From assembly GCA_038916785.1 (NCBI GenBank), contig JBCLBO010000026.1, positions 1-35,657 of the forward strand: a stretch of 35,657 nt of DNA, in the 5' to 3' direction. Below are positions 24,005 to 32,273 of this stretch, piece after piece (positions within the stretch are counted from its first letter, which is position 1; the number at the start of each line of letters is the position of its first letter). Below the pieces are notes generated by a model that saw only the letters and a program-made list of their open reading frames with translations, made no database searches and had not been told where the DNA came from. The DNA is from VFKU01 sp038916785 (GTDB lineage: Bacteria > Hydrogenedentota > Hydrogenedentia > Hydrogenedentales > GCA-2746185). Position numbers and translations under genes: made by a program.

Positions 24005-25474
24005 ATGCGAAACGCGCGTCATTGCGCGGCGGGGATCGTCGCGCTTGTAGGGCTGTGCGCCGCGGCCGGCGCCGCGGTGCTGGCCGGCGGCAAGATACGT
24101 CCGGGCGACGTGCTCTACGTGGAAGTCTACCGCGTTCCCGAAATGACGCGCGTGTACCTCGTGGACGAGGACGGCGCCATCCGCATGCCCTATGTCTCGC
24201 CGATCCCGGTGGGCGGCATGGACGAAACCACGGCAGGGCAGACGGTGTCGCGCGCGCTCGAGCCTATCCTGCGCAACCCGCGCGTGACGGTGTCGCGATC
24301 CGACGCGGGGCTGGCCGGCGAACGCCTCGGCCGGACCTCCGAGATGCGCTTGGAAGTCATCCCACTGCACAATTCGAACGCCGAGTCCATGTCCGAAGCG
24401 CTCGAGGGCATGACCTCGCCCGGCGGCAGCGTGAGCGCGGACCCGGACACGAACTCCTTGTTGCTGACGGACACGCCCGAAGCCATCAAGAACATGATGA
24501 GCGTCGTCGCACGGATCGACGCGATGCAGTCGCAGGTCACGCAGGTGCGGATCGAGACGAAAGTCGCCGAGGTGCGCGTCGGCGCACTCAAGGAACTCGG
24601 CGTGCGCTGGTTCGTGCAGGGCGATAACGTGGGCGGCGGTTTCCTCCCGCCGCCGAACCGGCTCAACAGCAACAACGCGCGCACCGGCGGCTTCGGCCCG
24701 CAGGCGAACGAGTTCGCGAACAGGAACAGTGGAAACGCGTTCAACAGCGGGAGCGAACGCGAATTCTTGGGCGACGGATTCGATCGCCGGCTGAACGTCC
24801 CGGTGCAGATTCCGCTGCCGGGCCAGTCCTTTCTCACGTATGCGACCGGGGGCATAGACATCGGCGCGATGATCGATGCGCTGGTGACGGACGAGAAGGC
24901 CAAGATATTGGCGAACCCGACGATCGTGACGGTGAACCACAAGCCTGCGGAGATCAAGATGGTCGACGAGTACCCGTACACCGAGTACGGCACCGAGCTC
25001 ACCGGCCAGACCAATTTCTCCGTAAAATTCCTCGAGATGGGCATCATTCTGGGTGTGACACCGCACGTGTACGAAGACAGCGCGGGGACCTACGTCAAAC
25101 TTGATCTCAAACCGCAGGTGTCTTTCCCCAGCGGCATCGTCAACGGGGTGCCGATTCGTTCGCTGCGCTCCTCGGACACGATCGCCAACGTCCGCGACGG
25201 CCAGACGCTGGTCGTGGGCGGCATTCTGACCGAAGACGAGCAGGACGTGGTGACCAAGGTGCCGGGGATCGGCGATCTGCCGATCTTCGGCCACCTGTTC
25301 AAGACCAAAGAGAAGCAGAAATTTCGCAGTGAGCTGATGATTTTCGTCACCCCGACCGTCCACCGCAGGCCGGAGGAAATCACCTGGGACCGCATGATTG
25401 ACACCGCCCAGGGACTGAACGAAGCCCAACTCGCGCCCCTATCCATGCTCGGGCGCGAAGCGCGCAAGGAATAG
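24005..25474 (+). CDS. Hybrid polysaccharide-export / secretin outer-membrane channel
   Basis: About 489 residues from the ATG at 24005 (GGGGGA 7 bases upstream; the ATG at 23999 is too close). After a signal peptide (AAGIVALVGLCAAAGAAVLA), residues 30-101 match the polysaccharide-export (PES) domain of Wza: KIRPGDVLYVEVYRVPEM, VDEDGAIRMPYVSPIPVGGM and ILRNPRVTVS. Residues 115-175 form a NolW-like secretin N-domain (LEVIPLHNSNAESMSEAL, PDTNSLLLTDTPEAIKNM). Residues 175-458 are a secretin domain with KAKILANPTIVTVNHKPAEI, DGQTLVVGGILTEDEQDVV, VPGIGDLPIFGHLFKTKEKQ and RSELMIFVTPTVHRRP. Normal Wza has SLBB domains and a helical barrel; normal secretins lack a PES domain. It should be an outer-membrane pore, here for exopolysaccharide by context. 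It lies 6 bases before the Wzc-type gene. Confidence 0.88.
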   Translation: MRNARHCAAGIVALVGLCAAAGAAVLAGGKIRPGDVLYVEVYRVPEMTRVYLVDEDGAIRMPYVSPIPVGGMDETTAGQTVSRALEPILRNPRVTVSRSDAGLAGERLGRTSEMRLEVIPLHNSNAESMSEALEGMTSPGGSVSADPDTNSLLLTDTPEAIKNMMSVVARIDAMQSQVTQVRIETKVAEVRVGALKELGVRWFVQGDNVGGGFLPPPNRLNSNNARTGGFGPQANEFANRNSGNAFNSGSEREFLGDGFDRRLNVPVQIPLPGQSFLTYATGGIDIGAMIDALVTDEKAKILANPTIVTVNHKPAEIKMVDEYPYTEYGTELTGQTNFSVKFLEMGIILGVTPHVYEDSAGTYVKLDLKPQVSFPSGIVNGVPIRSLRSSDTIANVRDGQTLVVGGILTEDEQDVVTKVPGIGDLPIFGHLFKTKEKQKFRSELMIFVTPTVHRRPEEITWDRMIDTAQGLNEAQLAPLSMLGREARKE

Positions 25475-25480
25475 ACGCCG

Positions 25481-27766
25481 ATGTCGGCCGATCTGCCTAC
25501 GCTCGATCAATCGCCCCACCTGCGCGAGACGGACCGCGGGCGTTTTGTCATCGACGTTTTGCTGCGCCACTGGGTGATCGTGACCGGCGCAGCCGTCCTG
25601 GGCGCGATCGGCGGCGCCGGCCTCGGGCTGGTGTTGCACCGCGTGCATCACGAGTACGGCGCGCAGACCGACCTCGCCGTGAAGCAGACCTTCTGGCAGA
25701 GCCCAGCGCTGGCGAATCTTGATACGAACGCATTTGGCGAGGCCACGCCCACCAAGCTGGTCAACCGGCTCGATACGGCCGCGCTCGCGCGCGATGTGGT
25801 CGATGCGCTGGTGCAGGACGAGCTGGCGGGCGGCAGCAACGGCGGCGCGCTGACGACCGACGCCGAGCTGGACGCGCGCGCGGCCGCGATCGAATCGTCG
25901 TTTGCGATCGAGCCCATCGACGACAAGGGGGTGCTTCGGGTGACGGCGTTCAGCGCGGCCGGACCCGAACAGGCCGCGCGGCTGGCCGACTACGTCGCGC
26001 GCGGGCTCATCGACCACACACAGCTTCGCCGGCTGGACGAGCAGGAGCAGGCGTACCAGATCGTGCAGCAGCAGATCACCGAGACGCGCGATCAGCTGGA
26101 CCAGGCGGACGCGCACACGGCGGACTTCCGCCAGAAAATGGGATTCAAGACCAACGAGCAGGTCTGGCAAGACATCGAGAAAAAGAGCAGCGATCTCCTC
26201 GAGGCCAAAACGATGGTCGTTGAAATCGAGAAACGCGTCGCCGGGATCGACGGCGAACTGGCGAGCAATACGCTGGAACTTCCCGAGGTGCTCGGCAACG
26301 TGACCGAAGGTGTCGTGCAGGGCCTGCTCGAGGACTTGGACGAGCTGCGTCAAGATGAAATCGGCCTGAGCATCACGTGGAAACCCGGCTACCCGGAACT
26401 CGATCGTCTCCAGGCCGAGATTGGCGACAAGAAAGACGCGATTCTTATGGCGATCAACGAACTAAAGGGCGGCGGCGGCGGCACGAGCCTGTGGGAAGAG
26501 CGCCAGAACCTGTATCGGCTAAAGGTCCAGCTCAAGGCCGACCTCTTGACCCAGTCGGTGCGGGTCGCCTCGCTGCAGAAGATGGTCGACGATTTCTCGA
26601 AGGGCCTGCCCGAACTCTCCGACACGAGCTTCACCTACGCGCAACTCTCGCACGAATCCCAGTACCTGCGCACGCAGTTCGAAAAACTGCTCGACAAGGA
26701 ATTCGATCTGCGCACGGCCATGCGCCGCGGCACCGCGACCGTGGAACGGCGAAACGCGCCGATCCCGCTGCCGCCCTCGCAGGGGCGCGACGCGCCGATC
26801 ACGGCGACGGGACTGCTCGGCGCGCTCGTCGGGCTGGTCATCTCGCTGGGGTACGCGATGCTCCGGGAGTTGAACGACACCACCATCCGCACGACGGCAC
26901 AGGTGACCCAGTATCTGCACCGGGAAGTCATCGGGACGATTCCCGAGATGCACTTCACCGAGAACCTCCGCAAAAGCCGGCGGAACAGCGCCTACATGGT
27001 GAGCACGGCGCAGGAACAGGTCGATGCGTGCGTGGTCACGCAGCACGACCCCAAGTCGCCCGTCTCCGAGGCCTATCGCTCGCTGCGCACCAACTTCCAG
27101 TTCGCCACGCTCCAGCGAGAACCCAAATCCATCATGGTGACCAGTTCCGTGCCCGGTGAGGGCAAGACCACGACCGCCGCCAATTTTTCGGTGACGCTGG
27201 CCGACCTCGGCAAGCGCGTGGTGCTGGTCGACACCGACTTGCGCCGGCCCAACGTCCATCATGTGATGAAGATGACCCGCGAAAAGGGCCTGGCCGACGT
27301 CCTCCGCGGGCAGGCCTCACTCGAAGAAGTGATCCGGCCCACGCCCGCCGAGAACCTCTGGATGATCTCCAGCGGCCGCGTCCCGCCGAACCCCTCCGAA
27401 CTCATCGGATCCGATGCGATGAACAAGGTCCTTAAAGAATTGAACGAGCGCTTCGACATCGTCGTGTGCGACGCGCCCTCCACGCTGGTCGTCACGGACC
27501 CGGTGGTGCTGGCCGCGCGGGTCGACACGATCCTGCTGGTGGTCGCCGCCGGCCGCGCGCGCCGGGAGACGATACAGCGCGCGATCAAGGTGCTCGAGAC
27601 GGCCAATACACCGATCGCGGGCGTCGTGTTCAACGGGATCAAGACAACGGCGCGTCATTATTACTATTATTACTACTATTACGATGAGCGCGCCCACGCT
27701 CGCCGCCGCAGCGGCGGCATCGTGCCGGCCGCCGCCGGCGGCGCCGCCCGCGGCGGCCAGGCCTAG
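25481..27766 (+). CDS. Wzc/GumC-type chain-length determinant with tyrosine kinase domain
   Basis: 761 residues. The N-terminal Wzz part has membrane segments near 32-52 and 439-461, flanking a long periplasmic coiled coil. The C-terminal BY-kinase has Walker A in VPGEGKTTTAANFSV (about 555), Walker A' in VVLVDTDLRRPN, and Walker B-like FDIVVCDAPSTLVVTDP. The tail has eight consecutive tyrosines (encoded at 27659-27682) followed by DERAHARRR, the trans-phosphorylated tyrosine cluster of the family in extreme form. It controls polymerisation and export of the polysaccharide from the inner membrane and would contact the outer-membrane channel encoded just upstream. Confidence 0.94.
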   Translation: MSADLPTLDQSPHLRETDRGRFVIDVLLRHWVIVTGAAVLGAIGGAGLGLVLHRVHHEYGAQTDLAVKQTFWQSPALANLDTNAFGEATPTKLVNRLDTAALARDVVDALVQDELAGGSNGGALTTDAELDARAAAIESSFAIEPIDDKGVLRVTAFSAAGPEQAARLADYVARGLIDHTQLRRLDEQEQAYQIVQQQITETRDQLDQADAHTADFRQKMGFKTNEQVWQDIEKKSSDLLEAKTMVVEIEKRVAGIDGELASNTLELPEVLGNVTEGVVQGLLEDLDELRQDEIGLSITWKPGYPELDRLQAEIGDKKDAILMAINELKGGGGGTSLWEERQNLYRLKVQLKADLLTQSVRVASLQKMVDDFSKGLPELSDTSFTYAQLSHESQYLRTQFEKLLDKEFDLRTAMRRGTATVERRNAPIPLPPSQGRDAPITATGLLGALVGLVISLGYAMLRELNDTTIRTTAQVTQYLHREVIGTIPEMHFTENLRKSRRNSAYMVSTAQEQVDACVVTQHDPKSPVSEAYRSLRTNFQFATLQREPKSIMVTSSVPGEGKTTTAANFSVTLADLGKRVVLVDTDLRRPNVHHVMKMTREKGLADVLRGQASLEEVIRPTPAENLWMISSGRVPPNPSELIGSDAMNKVLKELNERFDIVVCDAPSTLVVTDPVVLAARVDTILLVVAAGRARRETIQRAIKVLETANTPIAGVVFNGIKTTARHYYYYYYYYDERAHARRRSGGIVPAAAGGAARGGQA
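27659..27682 (+). repeat. Eight-codon tyrosine run in the Wzc-type kinase
   Basis: Eight successive Tyr codons in mixed TAT/TAC order make an AT-rich island in GC-rich sequence. The mixed codons argue for selected protein sequence, though the near-periodic ATTACT pattern could also expand or contract in 3-base steps without breaking the frame. Confidence 0.9.
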
Positions 27767-27799
27767 CCGGGCGGCCGCGACCGCTCATGGCCCGGTATT

Positions 27800-27810
27800 C
27801 CCCCCCCCCC
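27800..27810 (+). repeat. Poly-C tract (11 C) inside the 5' end of the polymerase gene
   Basis: Eleven C residues lie 13 bases after the ATG at 27787. With 11 C that ATG reads a 67-residue nonsense frame ending at 27990. With 10 C it would read MARYSPPPRGIGRGEVAEG and continue into the polymerase frame. The tract is a potential slippage site or an assembly error. Confidence 0.85.
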
Positions 27811-27868
27811 GCGCGGGATCGGCCGCGGCGAAGTCGCCGAAGGCCAGATCGAGACGCCGGTCTTCGTC

Positions 27869-29260
27869 TTGCTGATGGCGGTGGCCACCGTGGCGATCAC
27901 GGGGATCCATCTCTACTATCAGAACTTCAGCCTCACCATCGCCGTCGCGGCCAGCCTGCTCGCGTTCGGCGCGACAGTCTTCCGCGTTGAATACGGCCTC
28001 TACCTGCTGTTGGTCGCGATGCTGCTCTCGCCGGAGATCGAGTACGGCGAAGCGGGCACGGACGCCGGCCGCGGGATCAATTTGCGCTACGACGACGTGC
28101 TCATCGCCGTGATCTTTCTGGGCGTGGTGGTCAAGCACACCTTCGAGGGGCGGCCGCTGCGCTGGCGCGGCTCGCCGATCAATGCGGGCATCCTGGCGTA
28201 CTACGGCGTGTGCCTGCTGTCGACGGTCCTGGCGCTGCAACTGTCGGTGCAGGCGTGGGACCAGGACATGGCGTTCTTCGTGCTCGTCAAGATGCTGGAG
28301 TTCTACCTGATTTTTTTCATGGTCGGCATGGCCGTCACCAGCATGGCCGAAGTCCGCCGCCATATTCGCGTGTTCTTCGCCGTATCGCTGATCGTCGGCG
28401 TCTACGGCATCATCAGCATGGACACGCAGCCGCGCCTGAGCGCCCCCTTCGAGGCCGGCGGCACCGAGCCCAATACCTTCGGCGGCTATCTGATGATTGT
28501 CATGATGTTGGCGATCAGTTTGGCGTCGTTCTCGCCCAAGGGCGCGCTCCGCGGCGCGTTGTTTGCCGTGGCCGGCCTCACCTTCGTGCCGTTCATTTGG
28601 ACGCTCTCGCGCGCGTCCTACGTCGCCTTCGCCGCGACGCTCCTCGCCTGGGGCCTCACCACGCGCCGCTTCTGGATCGTGCCGCTCCTCGTCGTCCTGG
28701 TCCTGGTGGCCCCGGTCATCATGCCGCAGCAGGTCATCCAGCGCGTACAATCCACCATCGAGCCCAGCGGCGTGCCGATTCACATCCCGTTCGTGGGTGA
28801 GGTCACCATCGACAAGTCGACCTACGAGCGCATCTACGTCTGGGAGAAGGTAAAGCACAATCTCACCGTGTGGCCCGTGCTCGGGGGCGGCGTGGCCTGG
28901 GGCGCGATCCTCGATAGCCAATTCGCCCGCGTCTTCATCGAGACCGGCGTCGTCGGGTTTTGCGCGTTTGGCTTTCTGCTGTGGCGCATCTTGCAGTCCA
29001 CCCGCGAGACGTATATCTGGTCGCGCGACTGGGTCGCCAAGGGCCTGGCCGCGGCGATGTTCGCGCTCACGATCGGCCTTATGGTGCACAGCCTGGGCAC
29101 CATTTCCTTTCTGATCGTCCGCATCATGGAGCCCTACTGGTTCCTGCTCGCGCTCATCACCGTGTCGCGCCAGATCGCGATTCTCGATCACCAGCAACGC
29201 CGCGCCGCGGCCGCCCGGGCGGCCGCGATCGTGCCCACTACGCGCCCGGCCGCCGCCTGA
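27869..29260 (+). CDS. O-antigen ligase/polymerase-like membrane protein (5' end out of frame)
   Basis: 463 residues from TTG at 27869 in the sequence as given. The product is strongly hydrophobic with about ten membrane segments. A large periplasmic loop holds RVQSTIEPSGV and STYERIYVWEKVKHNLTVWPVLGGG, with a late FARVFIETGVVGFCAFGFLLWRIL. This is typical of the Wzy/WaaL (O-antigen ligase) superfamily, where the loop carries the catalytic histidine/arginine region. The TTG would start within the first membrane segment (VFVLLMAVATVAITGIHL), which is unnatural; the ATG at 27787 becomes in frame if the poly-C tract has 10 rather than 11 C. The gene follows the Wzc-type kinase by about 20 bases from that ATG and likely polymerises or attaches the glycan. 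No glycosyltransferases follow. Confidence 0.85.
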   Translation: MLMAVATVAITGIHLYYQNFSLTIAVAASLLAFGATVFRVEYGLYLLLVAMLLSPEIEYGEAGTDAGRGINLRYDDVLIAVIFLGVVVKHTFEGRPLRWRGSPINAGILAYYGVCLLSTVLALQLSVQAWDQDMAFFVLVKMLEFYLIFFMVGMAVTSMAEVRRHIRVFFAVSLIVGVYGIISMDTQPRLSAPFEAGGTEPNTFGGYLMIVMMLAISLASFSPKGALRGALFAVAGLTFVPFIWTLSRASYVAFAATLLAWGLTTRRFWIVPLLVVLVLVAPVIMPQQVIQRVQSTIEPSGVPIHIPFVGEVTIDKSTYERIYVWEKVKHNLTVWPVLGGGVAWGAILDSQFARVFIETGVVGFCAFGFLLWRILQSTRETYIWSRDWVAKGLAAAMFALTIGLMVHSLGTISFLIVRIMEPYWFLLALITVSRQIAILDHQQRRAAAARAAAIVPTTRPAAA

Positions 29261-29345
29261 AGTCGCCCCTCCTTCCGGTCATACTTCGCTAGCGCTGAAG
29301 TGGGGCCCGCGCGGAGACAGTCACCGATGCTCCTCGCTTTTCAGC

Positions 29346-29646
29346 GGTGGACGAGTTGCTCTAGAGTATTGCTCCGTTGAAAACCCCGCCTAAACCGTCA
29401 TTGCAAGAAGCGCGGTTGCCCCCACGTCATTGCGAGGAGCGCGGTTGCGACGAAGCAATCTCGTTAACCGTAGACTTCCATTGTTCGAGAGAGGCATCGG
29501 ACCCGAATCCGTCCAAGTGGAGGACCATTTCAACAGAGCACTAGAGTATTTGAACAAATCATCAATACGATCGGGGCCGGACTCCTTCCAATTTTATTGC
29601 GGTTATCGGTGTCCATCTGCATCTATCGGTGGACAATTTGCTCTAG
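29346..29646. repeat. Repeat-rich gap bounded by 19-bp direct repeats
   Basis: GGTGGACGAGTTGCTCTAG (29346-29364) and GGTGGACAATTTGCTCTAG (29628-29646) match at 17 of 19 bases and bound the 383-base gap after the exopolysaccharide operon; CTAGAGTATT recurs at 29361 and 29543. Inside are two tandem copies of the CATTGCRAGRAGCGCGGTTG repeat (from about 29397 and 29427), the second continuing GACGAAGCAATCTCG. No gene is convincing. The right repeat overlaps the stop codon of the TfoX-N gene. Confidence 0.55.
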
Positions 29647-29975
29647 CCCTTGGAGGCGATGCGGACGGCGGCGAGGGCAAGTTCGTTGAGGCGGAGCGCG
29701 TCTTCGATGATTTCTAGCGGGACTTCAAAGTAATTCTTGAGGGTTTGCTTCGAGTTTGGCTGGAAGGGAGCGGATCCCCAGTCTTCGTATTGCGTCCGCG
29801 TCGTGTCGTCGGTCTTGAAGTAGAGGCGGCCGTCGTAGACGATGCCGAAGAAGACGACGCCCTCGTAGAGACCGTAGCCGCCGAACATCGGGCGGTAGAG
29901 CGCGGCGTCCAGCTGCGTGAGCTGGTCGCAGATAAACTCGACGAAGTCGTCGTCTTTTCGCGAGGTCGGGTGCAC
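29643..29975 (-). CDS. TfoX N-terminal domain protein
   Basis: About 110 residues from GTG at 29975 (HPTSRKDDDFVEFICDQL); the open frame runs further upstream to 30059, but nothing there looks conserved. The sequence RPMFGGYGLYEGVVFFGIVYDGRLYFKTDD is the core of the TfoX_N domain (as in the competence regulator Sxy), and the C-terminal part LEIIEDALRLNELALAAVRIA completes it. Stand-alone TfoX_N proteins are small, cytoplasmic and of unknown role. Its stop codon lies inside a direct repeat. Confidence 0.82.
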   Translation of the reverse strand: MHPTSRKDDDFVEFICDQLTQLDAALYRPMFGGYGLYEGVVFFGIVYDGRLYFKTDDTTRTQYEDWGSAPFQPNSKQTLKNYFEVPLEIIEDALRLNELALAAVRIASKG

Positions 29976-30122
29976 ACGGCTAATGTGACATGCGCGCGGG
30001 GGGGAATCCAGCGAAGGTATGGCGCGGTGAAACTCGGCGGGCGAGGACGCCCGCCTCACTTAGCGAGGGCGGGGGCTCTTGGTTTGTCGTGCGCGTGGGC
30101 CCGGGTGGGGGACGCGCAGCAA

Positions 30123-32051
30123 TTATTTTCCGTTTAGGTGGCGGATGCGGTTGAGGATGTCGTCGGGGGCGAGGCCCTGGTGGGGAATTTGTTCCGCCTG
30201 GCCGCCCGCTCCGGGCCGCGTGACGCCCATGCGGCCGTAGACCGGGCGCAGATCGCGTTCGAGCAGCCAGGTGCCGTAGCGCACACCGAGGCCCGTCTCC
30301 GCGTTTTGCCCTTCGACGAGCAGCGCGAATTTCGCCGCGCCGACGCGCTTCATCATGCCCTCGTCGACCACGTTGAGCGTGGGCTTGTTGATGAGGCCGA
30401 CGTCGATGCCGTCCGCGCGGGCGCGTTCGACGGCGTCGAGCGCGCGATACAGCAGTTCGCCGTAGGAAATTACGTAGCCCGCCTTGCCCTCGCGGATGAG
30501 ATCGTCCTTGCCGGGTTCGAACTTGTACTTATCGTCGAAGAACCGCGAGCCGTCCGCGCGCAGGATGAAGGGGACCTTCGAGCGCGTGGTGAACACGAAG
30601 CGCAGGCCCGGGTCGGCGTAGACGCGCTCGACGGCGGCCTTGAGCTGCGCGGCGTCGGCCGGGAAATAGAGGCGCGTCTTGTCGCCCTGCACGAGGCCGT
30701 TGTGCGCGAAGAAGACGTTGATGCCGAAGTGGCAGGTGTTGTCCGAAATTTCGTCCACGCCCGCGTGCGAGAAGTGGCACAGCACGTTCGCGCCGTTCAT
30801 GCGCGCCATGGTGATCTCGGAGACGATCATTTCGAGGAAGGCGGAGAAGGTGCTGAACACGCCCTGCTTGCCGCGCTCGAAGCCGAAGCCGGCGGCCGCG
30901 GAGAAATTGCCGCGCTCCATCACCCCGCCGAGGCAGTAAACCTCCGGGTGCTTCTCGCGGATCGCCTTGAGGCCCGTAGAGCCTTCGAGGTCGGAGTCGA
31001 TGACGAAGATCGATTTCTTGCGATCATCCGCCGGGAGTTTCGCGAGGATGCCGTTGAGGATCGCGCCGAATTCCGTGCGGTTGCTCGCGGTTTCCAGCGT
31101 GGATCCCTTGTAGCTCGCGCTGGTCTTCGGCGTCGTCAGGGCCTTGAGGTACTCGACGCAGGCCCTGAGCCCGCGCTTTTCGAGGTACGCGATCGCGGGG
31201 TCTTTCGGGATGACGTCGTGGCCCTTGTGCGAGCCTTCAATGCCGGGCACGCCGGGCGCCATCGGCCGGCGGTTCACCAGCGCGATCGGGCCGGGCGTGA
31301 TGAAGGCCTTCTGCATGCGCTTGTACAAGTCTTCGATGTCTTCAGGGTCGCCGGTGAGCACGGTGAGGCCGTGTCCCTCCAGCGTGCGCGCGAGGTCGTA
31401 GCCCGGCAGGTAGTCGCTCGGGTGGCCGGCGATGGTCACGTCGTTGTCGTCAAGCAGGAGCTTCACGTTGAGCTGCTGCGCGACTGCGTGGCGCGCGGCC
31501 TCGGCGTCGTTGCCTTCCTGTTGCGAGCCGTCGGAGCCGAGCAGGAGTACGGCCTGGTCCGGGTGCGCGCGCGCGACGCCGTTCACGAAGGGCCACAGGT
31601 GCCCAAGGCGGCCGGAACTGAACGTGACGCCGAGATGCGGGTCGAGCTCCGGGTGGCCGTAGAGGCCCGCGCCCGGTTCGCGGTAGTGCAAAAGTTTTTC
31701 GAAGGGCATCGCGCCATTGAAGGCGGACATCGCGTATTGGATCGCGACGCGGTGGCCCGCTTCGTCGAAGAGCGCGGGATATACCTTCCCGCCGCTGCCG
31801 CGGATGAAGGCGTCCGCGATGAGGACTTCGGGGACGATGCTGTACGCGCCGCCGGTGTGCCCCGCGAGGCCCTTCGCCCCGGCGACCGCGGTGAAGAACA
31901 CGACGGTATCGCGCACGAGCTGGATGTTCGCCTTGAGCTGCGCGAGTTCCGCCGCGCTCAGCACCACGCGCACAGGGTCGAGCGAGAGTGGCTTATACGC
32001 CGAGACATCGAGAGGAAAGCCAGCGGTTTGAAGCGGTTTTGAGGGATTCAC
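30123..32051 (-). CDS. Transketolase
   Basis: 642 residues, full length. It is a thiamine-diphosphate enzyme transferring two-carbon ketol units in the pentose phosphate or Calvin cycles. The N-terminal GHTGGAYSIVPEVL, the ThDP/metal motif LLGSDGSQQEGNDAEA with LLLDDNDVTIAG (GDG-type, here GSDG), and the central GGVMERGNFSAAAGFGFERG are seen. A pyrimidine-domain ISYGELLYRALDAVERA and a C-terminal domain with LVEGQNAETGLG follow. It differs from E. coli TktA (for example GHTGG not GHPGG), so a related two-domain synthase is possible. GTG at 32051 is the start, with GAGG 5 bases upstream. It is transcribed alone; a candidate -10 box lies at 32129. Confidence 0.87.
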   Translation of the reverse strand: MNPSKPLQTAGFPLDVSAYKPLSLDPVRVVLSAAELAQLKANIQLVRDTVVFFTAVAGAKGLAGHTGGAYSIVPEVLIADAFIRGSGGKVYPALFDEAGHRVAIQYAMSAFNGAMPFEKLLHYREPGAGLYGHPELDPHLGVTFSSGRLGHLWPFVNGVARAHPDQAVLLLGSDGSQQEGNDAEAARHAVAQQLNVKLLLDDNDVTIAGHPSDYLPGYDLARTLEGHGLTVLTGDPEDIEDLYKRMQKAFITPGPIALVNRRPMAPGVPGIEGSHKGHDVIPKDPAIAYLEKRGLRACVEYLKALTTPKTSASYKGSTLETASNRTEFGAILNGILAKLPADDRKKSIFVIDSDLEGSTGLKAIREKHPEVYCLGGVMERGNFSAAAGFGFERGKQGVFSTFSAFLEMIVSEITMARMNGANVLCHFSHAGVDEISDNTCHFGINVFFAHNGLVQGDKTRLYFPADAAQLKAAVERVYADPGLRFVFTTRSKVPFILRADGSRFFDDKYKFEPGKDDLIREGKAGYVISYGELLYRALDAVERARADGIDVGLINKPTLNVVDEGMMKRVGAAKFALLVEGQNAETGLGVRYGTWLLERDLRPVYGRMGVTRPGAGGQAEQIPHQGLAPDDILNRIRHLNGK

Positions 32052-32127
32052 GGTTTCCTCGTTTGGACAGAGCTAACGCCGACAAGCGAAATTCATTGGG
32101 TTTCCGCGCCACAGCCGCGGATAGGCG

Positions 32128-32138
32128 GAGTATAGCGG
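32128..32138 (-). promoter_or_regulatory. Candidate -10 region of transketolase
   Basis: The minus strand reads CCGCTATACTC, identical over 11 bases to the region upstream of the ATPase at 2194-2204. It lies 77 bases before the GTG start. No convincing -35 box was found. Confidence 0.35.
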
Positions 32139-32273
32139 TCGGAATGTGGAGATTCCAGGGAAAATTTGATGCTCGTCCACTCCCCTTCGACCTGCCGCTG
32201 TCTTCGACTGCTGCGCCGTAGACGGTGTGATAGCATTTCGCCAACGGTGCCGGATGTGGGACTCGCGGAAACC

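Noticed and set aside
23636..25429. 597-codon minus-strand frame opposite the secretin hybrid
   Set aside because: Shadow frame; the plus-strand frame has clear export and secretin motifs and ribosome site.
27785..29197. 470-codon open frame opposite the polymerase gene
   Set aside because: His/Asp/Arg-rich antisense shadow of membrane-helix codons; not protein-like.
21088..29260. Exosortase/PEP-CTERM locus
   Set aside because: The ATPase resembles XrtA-system ATPases, but no exosortase and no PEP-CTERM protein is in the window; the CFI-box is a different C-terminal module.
30138..32042. 634-codon open frame on the plus strand opposite transketolase
   Set aside because: Arg/Ala/Val/Glu-rich shadow of a conserved GC-rich gene on the other strand; no domain motif.
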